Assembly: GCA_022627515.1 (NCBI GenBank)
Contig: JAKEGK010000067.1
Location: 1 to 35,572 of the forward strand
Direction of reading: 5' to 3'
Length of the DNA: 35,572 nt
Source: Gammaproteobacteria bacterium
Lineage (GTDB): Bacteria; Pseudomonadota; Gammaproteobacteria; SZUA-152
In this document: piece by piece, positions 26,538-35,572 of the stretch
Numbering within the stretch: position 1 is the stretch's first letter
Layout: every line of letters starts with the position of its first letter
The notes under the pieces: generated by a model
What the model was told of the DNA's origin: nothing
Database searches by the model: none
Seen by the model: the letters and a program-made list of their open reading frames with translations, nothing else
Position numbers and translations under genes: made by a program

Positions 26538-27506
26538 GTGCTTGCTGACGCTACGAATATCATTGCGCAGGTTTCTTCCCCTAAAGATGCCGGTCACGAA
26601 GCAGGACGGGCTATTTACAACTTTTATTGTTACTTTTGCCATGGCTATTCCGGAAACGCCAGAACACTGGCAGCCAGTTACCTGAATCCGAAACCGCGGA
26701 ATTTTTTAACGACGCCGCCCGATATCCTGTCGCGTGAGTCGATGATTGACGCTGTGACGCATGGCCGCCAGGGCACAGCAATGAAAAGTTTCAGTCATGC
26801 CTTGTCGTCGGCTGAGATCGAGGCTGTAGTCGATTTTGTGCGCATGGAGTTTATGGTAAACAAAGCGGAAAATACCCGTTATCATACTGTTGAGAACGGC
26901 TGGCCCAACCATGAACGGTATGCGCCGGCGTTTCCCTTTGCAATGGGTGAATTAGCCATTGATACACCCTGGGACTCGTTAACCGAAGAGCAACAACTGG
27001 GTAAACGGGTGTTTCTGGAAAGTTGCGTTACCTGTCACGACCGGGCAAAAGTCGAAGATGAAGGCGCCATTTGGGAATTGCGCGCCGTGTCCTATCCACG
27101 TAACCAATATTCCCACAGGGGAGATGACATGCCTGCGGCGGCTGATACAATGTCACAGGCTTCTCCTTACAAAAAACACGACCAGGCGCCGGTTATCAAG
27201 GATCTTTCACACAGTGAGAAACGGGGTCAACATTTGTTTCAGAGTAATTGTGCTTTCTGTCACGCGGCGGATGGCACCGGGAAAAACTGGATTGGCAGTT
27301 TTCTGGATTCCCATCCCCGCAACTTGACGGATGCCGGTTTCATGGGAACCATGACTCGTTCACGTCTTAAAAAAGTGATTCAGGAAGGTTTGCCGGGCAC
27401 CACTATGTCAGCCTGGAAACATGTGCTGAAAGATGAAGAGATTGACAGTATTATTGATTATATTAGCCGTAGTTTTCATCCGGTCGCGGATGAAAACACA
27501 AAATAG
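26538..27506 (+). CDS. C-type cytochrome with three haem motifs, lacking a signal peptide
   Basis: 322 residues from GTG 26538. Haem sites are CYFCH (31), CVTCH (163) and CAFCH (238); the first and last are class I domains closely like those of the previous gene (PRNFLTTPP, GTAMKSF; PRNLTDAG, GTTMSAW). There is no signal peptide and no ribosome site, so alone it would not reach the periplasm for haem attachment. Its frame is open upstream through the A9 run. A minus-one shift there would join it to the previous ORF, giving a protein of about 771 residues with six haems. It is therefore best read as the 3' part of a single gene. Confidence 0.8.
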   Translation: MLADATNIIAQVSSPKDAGHEAGRAIYNFYCYFCHGYSGNARTLAASYLNPKPRNFLTTPPDILSRESMIDAVTHGRQGTAMKSFSHALSSAEIEAVVDFVRMEFMVNKAENTRYHTVENGWPNHERYAPAFPFAMGELAIDTPWDSLTEEQQLGKRVFLESCVTCHDRAKVEDEGAIWELRAVSYPRNQYSHRGDDMPAAADTMSQASPYKKHDQAPVIKDLSHSEKRGQHLFQSNCAFCHAADGTGKNWIGSFLDSHPRNLTDAGFMGTMTRSRLKKVIQEGLPGTTMSAWKHVLKDEEIDSIIDYISRSFHPVADENTK

Positions 27507-27541
27507 CGGATATGGATCGAACTGGATTTTAGGAGCATGGA

Positions 27542-28603
27542 GTGACTGATAGCATCATAAAAGTTGGCGTGGTGGGTGGTACCGGTTATACCGGCGTCGA
27601 GCTTCTGCGGTTATTGGTAAATCACCCTAATGTCCGATTAACCGCAATCACGTCGCGGTCTGAAGCGGGGATGCCAATTGCGGAGTTGTTTCCAAGTTTG
27701 CGGAAACATCTTTCGTTAAAGTTTACCGATCCGGAAAACGGTGAGTTGGCTAATTGCGACCTGGTGTATTTCGCGACACCCAACGGCGTAGCAATGAAAT
27801 CCGCTCCGCAGCTTCTTGGTCAGGGCATCAGGATTATCGATCTTGCGGCCGATTTCCGTCTGAAAAACCAGGAAGTATGGGAACACTGGTATGAGCAGGA
27901 ACATGCTTGTCCCGAATTGCTGGCAACGGCGGTTTATGGCTTGCCGGAAGTAAATCGCGAACAGATCAAGTCGGCGCAACTGGTTGCCAATCCGGGCTGT
28001 TATCCCACATCGGTGCAACTGGGATTATTGCCTTTGCTGGAATCAAATTGCATTGATACAATGAACATCATCGCGGATTGCAAGTCAGGGGTCAGTGGCG
28101 CCGGGCGCAAAGCGAGCCTTGGCACTTCGCTCTGCGAGGTAAGTGAAAGTTTCAAGGCATACGCCGTGCCCGGACATCGGCACTTGCCGGAAATCAAGCA
28201 GGGTCTGCAAGCGGTTTCAAATAGAGAGATTGGACTGGTCTTCGTTCCGCATCTCGTGCCCATGATTCGCGGCATTCATGCCACTATTTACACCAGATTA
28301 AGCCGCGTTAACAGTAGCAGCGAAAACACAGATTTTTTTCAGGCTCTATTTGAACAACGTTACAAGGATGAACCATTTGTTGACGTGTTGCCCCCGGGAA
28401 GTCATCCCGACACCCGCAGCGTAAAAGGTGCGAATCATTGCAGAATTGCGATACACCGTCCGCTTAACGGCGACACCCTCGTCATTTTGTCCGTTATCGA
28501 TAACCTCGTCAAAGGTGCCGCAGGTCAAGCTGTTCAAAATATGAACATAATGTTTGGTCTAAATGAGTCCACAGGGCTAAATAACCCAGCGTTACTGCCG
28601 TAA
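27542..28603 (+). CDS. argC: N-acetyl-gamma-glutamyl-phosphate reductase
   Basis: A 353-residue NADPH-dependent enzyme of arginine biosynthesis that reduces N-acetylglutamyl phosphate to the semialdehyde. The Rossmann motif [17 protein letters not shown], the catalytic Cys153 in NPGCYPTS, and GHRHLPEI are all present. The length is standard for the short bacterial type. GTG 27542 is preceded by AGGAG. It starts the block argC to tyrS, which is conserved in gammaproteobacteria, and lies 35 bases after the cytochrome ORF. Confidence 0.96.
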   Translation: MTDSIIKVGVVGGTGYTGVELLRLLVNHPNVRLTAITSRSEAGMPIAELFPSLRKHLSLKFTDPENGELANCDLVYFATPNGVAMKSAPQLLGQGIRIIDLAADFRLKNQEVWEHWYEQEHACPELLATAVYGLPEVNREQIKSAQLVANPGCYPTSVQLGLLPLLESNCIDTMNIIADCKSGVSGAGRKASLGTSLCEVSESFKAYAVPGHRHLPEIKQGLQAVSNREIGLVFVPHLVPMIRGIHATIYTRLSRVNSSSENTDFFQALFEQRYKDEPFVDVLPPGSHPDTRSVKGANHCRIAIHRPLNGDTLVILSVIDNLVKGAAGQAVQNMNIMFGLNESTGLNNPALLP

Positions 28604-28732
28604 TTACTGTAAATCCACCCTCGTTTAGAGAGCCATAGATCGATAATGGTGCTCCGGGGGTGGTATCTCCTTGAAATTCAAGAAGTGTTCGTTTCAATGG
28701 CTCTGATTTGGAAAAAAGGACGGCAGTTTTAC

Positions 28733-29449
28733 ATGGCTTCGCAGTTAATTATCAAATCACCGCAACCTCGCAAAACGGCGATGATCATTCTTTTGACGGT
28801 CATTGCGTTTGTCGGAGTGGGATATGGCATGTATTACTACGGTCATAACAGCTCGGGATTTGACTACGAAGCTATAAAAATTTCACGCAGTAATATGCAG
28901 CAACAACTCTATGAAATTGAAAAGGAAAATTCTAAATTGCGGGAAAGGAACGCGGTTCTGGAACAGGCTTCAATTATCGACAAAAAAGCCCAGAACGATG
29001 TGAATGGATCCATAAAACGCTTGCAAGATGAGGTGCTGGAACTGAAGGAACAGGTAGCGTTTTACCGAGGAATTGTTTCTCCAGCGCAAACAGCGTCCGG
29101 ACTGAATATTACCAGCTTCAAGCTTAATAAATTAGGTGACGTATCAGGCTATCACTTCAGACTCGTCTTGACTCAAATCAAACAAAATAACCAGATAATA
29201 CGCGGCAAGGCGAATATTTTGATCGACGGGTTGCAAAATGGCGAACCGAAGCAACTGAATATTTCGGACATTATGGGTAAAGCCAAAGATGATATGAACT
29301 TGCAGTTCAAATATTTTCAGACCATCGAAGGAGACATGGTATTACCGGAAGGATTTGTTCCGTCGAGTGTATTGGTCGATATAAAACCATCAGGTTCCAG
29401 TCAAAACTCAATATCGCGTATTTTTAATTGGACGGACATTATTTCTTAG
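28733..29449 (+). CDS. DUF6776-type membrane-anchored coiled-coil protein
   Basis: About 238 residues from ATG 28733; an upstream frame from 28646 would add unlikely sequence. It has one transmembrane helix (about 16-36, MIILLTVIAFVGVGYGMYYYG), then a long coiled coil (about 45-125) containing EKENSKLRERNAVLEQASIID and LKEQVAFYRGIVSPA. A small beta-rich domain follows. Proteins of this type sit between argC and bactofilin in gammaproteobacteria and face the periplasm. A cell-envelope or morphogenesis role is possible from the bactofilin neighbour; there is no direct evidence here. Confidence 0.75.
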   Translation: MASQLIIKSPQPRKTAMIILLTVIAFVGVGYGMYYYGHNSSGFDYEAIKISRSNMQQQLYEIEKENSKLRERNAVLEQASIIDKKAQNDVNGSIKRLQDEVLELKEQVAFYRGIVSPAQTASGLNITSFKLNKLGDVSGYHFRLVLTQIKQNNQIIRGKANILIDGLQNGEPKQLNISDIMGKAKDDMNLQFKYFQTIEGDMVLPEGFVPSSVLVDIKPSGSSQNSISRIFNWTDIIS

Positions 29450-29522
29450 AGATTGTTGAAGCAATGATTAAGGACATTGAATTTTAATTTTGGTGGAAAC
29501 GATACAAGTAGAGGTATCCATT

Positions 29523-30005
29523 ATGTTTGGTAACAAGAAAGGTAAAAAAAGTTCGGAACTGGATTCATTAATCGGTTCAAATACGAGAATGGTCGGTGAC
29601 GTGCACTTCAGCGGCGGTTTGCATATTGATGGGATCGTTAAAGGTAATGTGATAGCGGAAGGTGAGGACTCTCTGGTTACTACTAGTGATAAGGCGCGTA
29701 TAGAAGGTAATGTTCATGTGCATAATATGGTGCTGAGCGGTGAAGTTATCGGAGACGTATATGCGCTCAAACACATTGAGTTAGCGCCAAACGCTCGTGT
29801 GACGGGCAATGTATATTATAATCTGATTGAGATGGCGGGCGGTGCTGAAGTCAATGGTTCACTGATTCATTACGACAATAAAGATGCCAAACCGGCTCAA
29901 AAAAATAGCGGAGCGGAGATACCTGCAACGTCCGGCGATCACAAAACGAGCAATAGTGAATATCCTGTGAATACCATTGGCAAAGCCCAAAGCGGTTGTA
30001 ACTGA
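29523..30005 (+). CDS. Bactofilin family protein
   Basis: A 160-residue polymer-forming cytoskeletal protein. The right-handed beta-helix core runs from about residue 22 to 120 with repeating GxVxGxV turns (HIDGIVKGNV, ARIEGNVHVHN, VLSGEVIGDV, ARVTGNVYYN, AEVNGSLIHY). Flexible, Lys/Ser-rich ends flank it. Bactofilins polymerise without nucleotides at the membrane and help shape the envelope, often with M23 peptidases such as the one encoded about 2 kb away. ATG 29523 is preferred (AGAGG upstream) over 29490. Confidence 0.92.
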   Translation: MFGNKKGKKSSELDSLIGSNTRMVGDVHFSGGLHIDGIVKGNVIAEGEDSLVTTSDKARIEGNVHVHNMVLSGEVIGDVYALKHIELAPNARVTGNVYYNLIEMAGGAEVNGSLIHYDNKDAKPAQKNSGAEIPATSGDHKTSNSEYPVNTIGKAQSGCN

Positions 30006-30148
30006 TTGATATTTCATATAAAAAAAGTTACCTCATAAACTAAGCAATTGCAAACTAAATTAAAAGTTAAACAAAGTTGAATATTGTTAATTTGGCAACT
30101 ACATAGAGCATATAATTGCACTAGATATTAATCAGTTTTGGAGGTTTT

Positions 30149-30508
30149 ATGGATACCCCGGTCGCGGAACTTGAGACCAGTGACACTATCATTGTAACGG
30201 CGAACGCTGCCCGTAAAGTGAAGACCTTAATAGAAGACGAAGGAAACGACGCTCTTAAACTACGCGTTTATGTTACAGGGGGAGGTTGTTCCGGATTTCA
30301 ATACGGTTTCACTTTTGATGAAAATATTAACGAAGGCGATACCACGGTCGAAAAAGACGGTGTCACTTTTTTAATTGATCCCATGAGTTACCAATATCTG
30401 GCAGGCGCAGAGCTTGACTACAGAGAAGATTTGCAAGGCGCTCAATTTGTTATACGCAACCCGAATGCATCGACCACATGTGGATGCGGGTCTTCTTTTT
30501 CGATTTAA
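30149..30508 (+). CDS. erpA: Iron-sulfur cluster insertion protein ErpA
   Basis: A 119-residue A-type Fe-S carrier that delivers clusters to apoproteins. The three cluster Cys are Cys47 in [11 protein letters not shown] and Cys111/Cys113 in [14 protein letters not shown] precedes the ATG, and a TATAAT at 30111-30116 could be its -10 box. Position after bactofilin is typical of the gammaproteobacterial block, which favours ErpA over IscA. The Fe-S hydrogenase and other enzymes here would be possible clients. Confidence 0.93.
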   Translation: MDTPVAELETSDTIIVTANAARKVKTLIEDEGNDALKLRVYVTGGGCSGFQYGFTFDENINEGDTTVEKDGVTFLIDPMSYQYLAGAELDYREDLQGAQFVIRNPNASTTCGCGSSFSI

Positions 30509-30712
30509 AATAATTAAAAAAATAGCTTAATTCATATTTACCTTCATTGGCTTTATGACAAAGTAATTGGCCTGCTTTTCTGAACAGCGGATTGATCAAA
30601 TATAAATTTTTAGTATTCGAAATAAGGCTGTTCTTTACGGATTGGAGAAGGTCGCGGGCAATTGTGTTTTTGCTATCCTTACTAAGAATGCCAAGTGATT
30701 AGAGGATGTAAG

Positions 30713-31867
30713 ATGAGTGAGTATTTACCGGGATTGGCCGGTGTTCCAGCGACAAAGTCAAATATTTCCGATATCGATGGTGATAAGGGTTTGTTGTCGT
30801 ATCGCGGATATCCTATAGAGCAGCTCGCGGCCAATAGTTCATTCGAAGAGACCACGTTGTTGCTACTGGACGGGGAGCTTCCCACCCGTGACCAATTGCG
30901 CAACTTTGATGAACAATTAAAAGAAAACCGCCGGGTCAAATATAACATCCGGGAATTGATGAAAACTTTGCCTATAACCGGGCATCCGATGGAAATGTTG
31001 CAGACAGCCGTTGCATGCCTGGGTATGTTTTATCCGGGAAATGAATGTTTAACCGGAAGTGATGCTTGCGAGGATCTTTTTTATATTCACAACATGACGG
31101 TCAAAATTATCGCCAGAATGGGCACCATAGTAGCGATGTGGGAGCATATTCGCCGCGGTGATGATCCAGTTCCGCCGCGCAAAGACCTATCGCATGCGGA
31201 AAATTTTTTATACATGTTAAATGAAAAGGAACCGGACCCCATTCTGGCCCGAATTATGGACGTTTGCCTGATTTTGCATGCTGAACATACCATAAACGCC
31301 TCGACTTTTTCTGTATTGGTAAATGGATCTACCCTCGCTAGCCCGTATAGTGTTATCTCGTCTGCAATTAGTGCGTTGTCGGGTCCATTGCATGGCGGGG
31401 CAAATCAACGTGTTCTGGAGATGTTGGAGCAAGTGGGTTCTCCCGCCAAAGCGGAAGAATATGTCGATAAAAAATTGGCAAATAAAGAAGTGATTTGGGG
31501 AATGGGACATCGTGAATATAAAACCAAGGATCCCCGCGCTAAAATTCTGCAAAAAATGGTCACTGAATTATTGGAAAAAAAAGGTGGCAGCAATCCCCTG
31601 CTCGAAACAGCTATCGCAGTGGAAAAGGCCGCGGAGGAACGTTTGGCGCACAAGGGTGTTTACGCAAATGTTGATTTTTATTCCGGTATCTTATATTCGG
31701 AGATGGGCATACCAGCCGACCAATTTACCGCGATTTTTGCCATAGCGCGTTCCGCAGGATGGTTAGCGCATTGGCGTGAACAGTTGGCTGATAATCGTAT
31801 CTTTAGGCCAACGCAAGTATATACGGGAAAACCTTTGCGCGACTATGTACCACTTGATAAACGGTAG
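30713..31867 (+). CDS. Citrate synthase (short bacterial type)
   Basis: A 384-residue enzyme condensing acetyl-CoA and oxaloacetate. The catalytic residues are His227 (GPLHGGANQ), His266 (GMGHREYK) and Asp321 (NVDFYSG). At about 380 residues, starting LPGLAGVPATKSNISDIDG, it is the shorter type lacking the N-terminal domain of the hexameric NADH-inhibited GltA usual in gammaproteobacteria. It may be a citrate or 2-methylcitrate synthase; sequence alone does not separate them. ATG 30713 follows AGAGGA. It occupies the place where anmK sits in related genomes. Confidence 0.93.
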   Translation: MSEYLPGLAGVPATKSNISDIDGDKGLLSYRGYPIEQLAANSSFEETTLLLLDGELPTRDQLRNFDEQLKENRRVKYNIRELMKTLPITGHPMEMLQTAVACLGMFYPGNECLTGSDACEDLFYIHNMTVKIIARMGTIVAMWEHIRRGDDPVPPRKDLSHAENFLYMLNEKEPDPILARIMDVCLILHAEHTINASTFSVLVNGSTLASPYSVISSAISALSGPLHGGANQRVLEMLEQVGSPAKAEEYVDKKLANKEVIWGMGHREYKTKDPRAKILQKMVTELLEKKGGSNPLLETAIAVEKAAEERLAHKGVYANVDFYSGILYSEMGIPADQFTAIFAIARSAGWLAHWREQLADNRIFRPTQVYTGKPLRDYVPLDKR

Positions 31868-31904
31868 TATGTTTATGTGATTGAATAAATCCGGCCTGGA
31901 TATT

Positions 31905-33353
31905 CTATAAACGGCGGTCGGTCATTGCGGAACTGCTTAACGCAACGCTGGTGCGGCCTAAGGTGTCCAGAAGAGTCAGGTAACCCTGGGTATTCAATTG
32001 GAAATCGGTGCGATATTTCGCGGTGATAGGCGTGTCATCTGGCAGGTTCACCGTTAGTGGATTGCGGTGGATACCGTTAATACGGAATTCATAATGTAGA
32101 TGCGGCCCGGTAGCCAAACCACTGCTGCCTACATAGCCAATGATGTCGCCTTGCTTCACCACGTCGCCGTTGCGTAAATTGCGTTTGTAGTTTTTCATGT
32201 GAGCGTAAACAGTGCTATAGCGGCCCGCGTGCTGGATCATGACAGTATTACCGTAACCACCCTTTTTACCAACAAAAGTGATTTTACCGTCTCCTGCAGC
32301 TTTAATCGGTGTGCCTGCCGGGGCCGCGTAATCAACACCATTGTGTTGGCGCATCCGATTGAGCACAGGATGGAAACGCTCTCCGAACTTGGAACTGATG
32401 CGTGTAAAGTCTACCGGTGTTCTTAAAAACCGTTTACGCATGCTTTTACCTTCCGGCGTATAGTATTCCGCGCGGCCATTGCTATCGACATAACGCACGG
32501 CTCGGTAAACGTTACCTTTATTCACAAACTCGGCGGCAAGTATGTCACCATTGCGGACTTTTTTGCCGTCAAGAAAGTATTCTTCGTATATTAACGAGAA
32601 ACGGTCACCTGTCTTCACATCCAGCACGAAGTCGATATCCCAGCCGAAAATATTAGCTAATTCCATAGTCATACTGCCAGGGATTCCGGCTTCCTGAGCA
32701 GCTATAAATAACGAACTTTCAATTTTGCCGGCGGCATATGCAATACGTTTATTTAATTCAAGCTGGACGTCGGATGCAGTATAGGAATCGCCACTTTTTA
32801 TAACATGTAGTGATTGCTCGTTATTGATGATGTAGATAAGTTCCCGCAGTTCGTTATCGACGATGAGGAATTTTAATTCTTCACCCGGGATCAATCGTTT
32901 TAATTTTGCCGTGGAATTTCCCAGGCGGACTATTTTATGGAGTTCCTTGGGATTGAGTTGTAGCTTGGAAAAGACGGTTGCCAATGTATCGCCTTTTAAT
33001 ACTTTCACGCTTTTCCAGTTGACTTCAGGTATCTCAAAAGAGTTATCAACTGCTGTTTCGTCATACGAAGGTATCTCGAGTGGTAAATTGATTTTGTCGT
33101 GCAAGGATACTTGCTGGAAACTGGCGGGTTTATTTTGAGTTACCAAAGAATTTGCGCGTGTTGCAACCGCGATATCAGAAATTAAAAAGAAGATGACCCC
33201 AAATAAAGCAACGCTCGCGAACAAAATAGCCCAATGTGCATATGGAACACGTTTGCGAGGATTAGGTCCCGGTGATTTGAAATTTTGTTGGATAACAGGA
33301 CTATGCGCCATATGTCTACTCACAGAAAGTCTACTACGTATAACATTGAACAC
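31905..33353 (-). CDS. M23 family peptidoglycan endopeptidase with LysM-like/OapA domain
   Basis: A 482-residue, MepM-like enzyme that cleaves peptidoglycan cross-links. It has a single N-terminal anchor (about 43-63, WAILFASVALFGVIFFLI) and an OapA/LysM-like domain (about 112-200, VLKGDTLATVFSKL). The LytM fold carries zinc motifs HNGVDYAAP and GPHLHYEF and is periplasmic. The GTG at 33353 gives the longest frame; the ATG at 33311 is also possible, and neither has a good Shine-Dalgarno. It is divergent from tyrS and convergent with citrate synthase, the typical order except for the missing anmK. Confidence 0.92.
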   Translation of the reverse strand: MFNVIRSRLSVSRHMAHSPVIQQNFKSPGPNPRKRVPYAHWAILFASVALFGVIFFLISDIAVATRANSLVTQNKPASFQQVSLHDKINLPLEIPSYDETAVDNSFEIPEVNWKSVKVLKGDTLATVFSKLQLNPKELHKIVRLGNSTAKLKRLIPGEELKFLIVDNELRELIYIINNEQSLHVIKSGDSYTASDVQLELNKRIAYAAGKIESSLFIAAQEAGIPGSMTMELANIFGWDIDFVLDVKTGDRFSLIYEEYFLDGKKVRNGDILAAEFVNKGNVYRAVRYVDSNGRAEYYTPEGKSMRKRFLRTPVDFTRISSKFGERFHPVLNRMRQHNGVDYAAPAGTPIKAAGDGKITFVGKKGGYGNTVMIQHAGRYSTVYAHMKNYKRNLRNGDVVKQGDIIGYVGSSGLATGPHLHYEFRINGIHRNPLTVNLPDDTPITAKYRTDFQLNTQGYLTLLDTLGRTSVALSSSAMTDRRL

Positions 33354-33692
33354 ATCATGTTCAAAGAGGACTCAGTATACGCAGCTACGTAGGTAAAAAT
33401 CTAGCAAAAATTATCCGCTAACAATGTCTTATCAAAATCACTTCTAAAGCGCGTTAGATATTTCAAAATACATTATAAATAATGCTCTTGCTTTGTCACT
33501 TTGCGCGATGAAGTCTATCACATTTTGCAACCATAATATGCTAGTAAATTTTACTTCCCAGGCTGCCGAATTTGGATAATTGTTGATCGTATATTTCCGC
33601 TATTGTCAGGCGATTTATGCAATAAGGTTACCATTTGACGGTGGTTCATATAATATCGCCACTTTCCTGTTTTTGTGGTTGAGATTTTTCAC
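33354..33692. promoter_or_regulatory. Divergent promoter region, M23 peptidase / tyrS
   Basis: A non-coding spacer of about 340 bases. A TATAAT at 33649-33654, 38 bases before the tyrS ATG, may be the -10 box; no consensus -35 lies at the ideal distance. No other features seen. Confidence 0.4.
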
Positions 33693-34889
33693 ATGAATGT
33701 AGACAAGACTATCGAGTTATTAAAACGCGGCACGGAAGAAATCCTGCTCGAGAATGAGTTGCGCGACAAGTTAGTCAGTAAACAACCTTTAAGAGTTAAA
33801 TGTGGTTTTGATCCCACTGCCCCGGACATTCATCTCGGTCATACAGTATTGATTAATAAGTTAAAGGAATTCCAGGACTTGGGACACCATGCGATACTCT
33901 TAATAGGAGATTTTACCGCCATGATAGGTGATCCTACGGGTAAGAGCACTACCCGGCCTCCTTTGTCATTTGAGCAGGCGCGCGAAAACGCAAAAACGTA
34001 TGAAGAACAGGTTTTTAAGATTCTGGATCGTAAAAAAACAGAAGTAGTTCACAATTCTGATTGGATGAACAAAAAGAACGCGGCGGACATGGTTCATCTG
34101 GCTGCGAAGTACAATGTTGCCAGAATGCTGGAACGGGACGATTTCAGTAAGCGTTTTAAGGGTGGCCAGTCCATTGCGATTCACGAATTTTTGTATCCGC
34201 TCATTCAAGGTTGGGATTCAGTGGAATTAAAAGCCGATGTTGAGCTAGGTGGAACCGATCAAAAATTCAATTTGTTGGTAGGACGCGAACTGCAAAAAGA
34301 GCAAGGACAAACACCTCAGGTAGTGATTACAACACCACTACTGGAAGGGCTGGATGGCATTAAAAAAATGTCAAAATCCTTGGGAAATTATATCGGCGTC
34401 AATGAATCGCCGGATGAGATATTTGGCAAAATCATGTCTATATCCGATGAATTAATGTGGCGTTACTATGAGTTACTGAGTTTTCGCCCGCTAAATGAAA
34501 TTGAAAGGTATAAAAAGGAAGTGCAGCAAGGCGCTAATCCACGGGATGTTAAATTTAAACTGGCGCAAGAAATAGTAGCCCGCTTCCATAGTGAAAACGC
34601 GGCTAATCAGGCACTGGAGAATTTCATAGCGCGCTTTCAAAAAGGCAGTATGCCGGATGAAATGCCTGCGGTGGAACTGGCGTCCGAAAATGGTGTGTTA
34701 CCTATCGCGAACGTATTGAAGCAAGCGAATTTAACGAAAAGCACATCAGAGGCTTTGCGCATGATTAAACAAGGAGCGGTAAAAATAGATGGGGAAAGAA
34801 TAGAAGACGATAAACTCGAACTTTCAGCTGGCTATACAGCGGTGTTTCAGGTAGGAAAACGGAAATTCGCCAAAGTAACGATCATTTAA
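33693..34889 (+). CDS. tyrS: Tyrosyl-tRNA synthetase
   Basis: A 398-residue class I aminoacyl-tRNA synthetase charging tRNA-Tyr. The HIGH-type motif is HLGH in [14 protein letters not shown] is [10 protein letters not shown], and GFDPTAPD lies before it. A C-terminal S4 RNA-binding domain (about 335-398, [18 protein letters not shown]) is present. It belongs to the TyrZ-like type that lies just upstream of an rRNA operon in several gammaproteobacteria, as here. ATG 33693 is preferred; a GTG six codons upstream is possible. Confidence 0.95.
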   Translation: MNVDKTIELLKRGTEEILLENELRDKLVSKQPLRVKCGFDPTAPDIHLGHTVLINKLKEFQDLGHHAILLIGDFTAMIGDPTGKSTTRPPLSFEQARENAKTYEEQVFKILDRKKTEVVHNSDWMNKKNAADMVHLAAKYNVARMLERDDFSKRFKGGQSIAIHEFLYPLIQGWDSVELKADVELGGTDQKFNLLVGRELQKEQGQTPQVVITTPLLEGLDGIKKMSKSLGNYIGVNESPDEIFGKIMSISDELMWRYYELLSFRPLNEIERYKKEVQQGANPRDVKFKLAQEIVARFHSENAANQALENFIARFQKGSMPDEMPAVELASENGVLPIANVLKQANLTKSTSEALRMIKQGAVKIDGERIEDDKLELSAGYTAVFQVGKRKFAKVTII

Positions 34890-35007
34890 CTGAGTAACTG
34901 ATAGTCAATTGTTAGTCGGCTTGGTTCGAAATTCTTGGTATCTCCAGCTGTATAAATTGCTTTAGGTCAACAAGCATTTTGTCCATTCGTAGTATTACTT
35001 TTTAAAG

Positions 35008-35035
35008 TTGATTACAGAAATTAACTATGTATAAT
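35008..35035 (+). promoter_or_regulatory. rrn promoter P1
   Basis: -35 TTGATT (35008-35013) and -10 TATAAT (35030-35035) with 16-base spacing, followed by a GC-rich discriminator (GCGCTCCGC) typical of stringently controlled rRNA promoters. Confidence 0.75.
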
Positions 35036-35110
35036 GCGCTCCGCTCAAGCAGTAGGAAGTTCGGTTTCTAAATTGAATAATCAAATAGTTTAGATCTTCG
35101 TATTCAAACC

Positions 35111-35138
35111 TTGACGCTGCGAACGTAACGCGTATAAT
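35111..35138 (+). promoter_or_regulatory. rrn promoter P2
   Basis: -35 TTGACG (35111-35116) and -10 TATAAT (35133-35138) with 16-base spacing and a GC-rich discriminator (CGCGCC). It lies about 100 bases after P1, as in tandem rrn promoters. Confidence 0.8.
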
Positions 35139-35287
35139 CGCGCCTCTTTGACGCTGAGGCATGGCAAACACTTTTTCTATAGCCCCGCTGAGATGAAGAA
35201 CTTGCTAAGATTTTAAAGACATTCAGTTGACGAGTTAGAAAAAGTATGTCAAAATCGAACGTCTTTGCTGGCTGAAAAGCTGGTGCC

Positions 35288-35299
35288 GCTCTTTAACAA
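35288..35299 (+). promoter_or_regulatory. boxA antitermination site
   Basis: GCTCTTTAACAA matches the rRNA boxA consensus bound by NusB/NusE, positioned in the leader between promoter P2 and 16S. Confidence 0.85.
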
Positions 35300-35470
35300 T
35301 GAAATCAGGTAATTTGTGTGGGCGCTTGCATGATTGGATTGGCTACAATGCATCATGTGAGTGACCAAAGTCAGTATCCGAGTAATAACTGAATTTGGAT
35401 CACTTTTCGGAATTGGTTACCGCCTTTGTTTTACAATTATTTGTTTTACAAAAAAAGGTAACTAAATATT

Positions 35471-35572
35471 AAACTGAAGAGTTTGATCCTGGCTCAGATT
35501 GAACGCTGGCGGCATGCCTAACACATGCAAGTCGAACGGTAACGCGGGGGCAACCCTGGCGACGAGTGGCGG
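35471..35572 (+). rRNA. 16S ribosomal RNA, 5' end (partial)
   Basis: Starts with the universal 27F region (AGAGTTTGATCCTGGCTCAG) and GAACGCTGGCGGCATGCCTA, then the V1 region. It is cut by the window edge after 102 bases. The GGCGGCATGCCTAACACATGCAAGTCGAACG block fits beta/gammaproteobacteria. Confidence 0.97.

Larger units (their letters stand above)
34890..35470 (+). promoter_or_regulatory. rRNA operon leader: promoters, boxA and processing hairpin
   Basis: The spacer before 16S rRNA has no gene. It holds two consensus promoters, a boxA antitermination site, and a short hairpin (GTTACC 35416-35421 with GGTAAC 35457-35462) enclosing a 12-base direct repeat TTTGTTTTACAA (35425-35436 and 35440-35451), just before the mature 16S end. 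The hairpin is a plausible RNase processing site. Confidence 0.7.

Noticed and set aside
35227-35255. Third rrn promoter (TTGACG with CAAAAT 17 bases on)
   Set aside because: The -10 is poor compared with the two TATAAT promoters.
1-35572. CRISPR array, tRNA genes, phage or transposase genes
   Set aside because: No regularly spaced repeats, no cloverleaf sequences and no mobile-element proteins were found by eye.

Overview
The window looks like chromosome from a gammaproteobacterium, probably a facultative or anaerobic, redox-versatile, possibly chemolithotrophic one. The right end carries argC, a DUF6776-type protein, bactofilin, erpA, an M23 peptidase, tyrS and then a 16S rRNA gene. From memory this matches the order in Pseudomonas and relatives (argC-hyp-bactofilin-erpA-anmK-M23-tyrZ-rrn), except that a citrate synthase sits where anmK is expected. 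The rest of the window is redox machinery: a cytosolic group 3b [NiFe]-hydrogenase and several multiheme c-type cytochromes. I found no phage, CRISPR array, intact insertion sequence or tRNA. The species cannot be named from this sequence alone.

Layout. 1-372: palindromic, REP-like sequence with a possible gene remnant. 373-2248: PEBP-family protein, formyltransferase-fold protein, membrane-anchored RraB-like protein. 2249-3116: no convincing gene. 3117-6350: large lipoprotein-like protein with five CxxCH haem motifs and three cadherin/VCBS-like repeats; its signal peptide frame is interrupted by a stop. 6525-8410: glutaredoxin, an untracked 57-residue minus-strand gene, a decayed-looking stretch, and a DUF2892 membrane protein ending in a clear terminator. 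8614-13458: SulP transporter, convergent isoaspartyl peptidase, a 53-residue small ORF, MATE transporter. 13522-16150 (minus strand): AsmA-like protein, PqiA-like membrane protein, DUF2934 protein, Hsp20. 16435-20919 (plus strand): hydrogenase operon (two electron-transfer subunits, small subunit, large subunit, maturation protease) with an FNR-like site upstream. 21058-21390: small secreted protein. 21665-24929 (minus strand): pentahaem cytochrome, NHL beta-propeller lipoprotein, paralogous pentahaem cytochrome. 25192-27506 (plus strand): two cytochrome c ORFs that are probably one hexahaem gene split at an A9 run. 27542-34889: argC to tyrS block. 34890-35572: rRNA leader with two promoters and boxA, then the first 102 bases of 16S rRNA.

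How the genes may work together (inference). The group 3b hydrogenase couples NAD(P)H to H2, and perhaps sulfur, in the cytoplasm. The exported cytochromes and the propeller lipoprotein look like a periplasmic or cell-surface electron-transfer module. No porin or inner-membrane quinol oxidase is encoded here, so any extracellular electron-transfer route would need parts from elsewhere.

Three reading-frame problems affect otherwise well-conserved genes: an A8 run at the start of the hydrogenase large subunit, an A9 run between the two cytochrome ORFs, and an in-frame TAA in the signal peptide of the large lipoprotein. Each could be an assembly error, a real mutation or, for the A runs, programmed slippage. 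Raw reads would decide.
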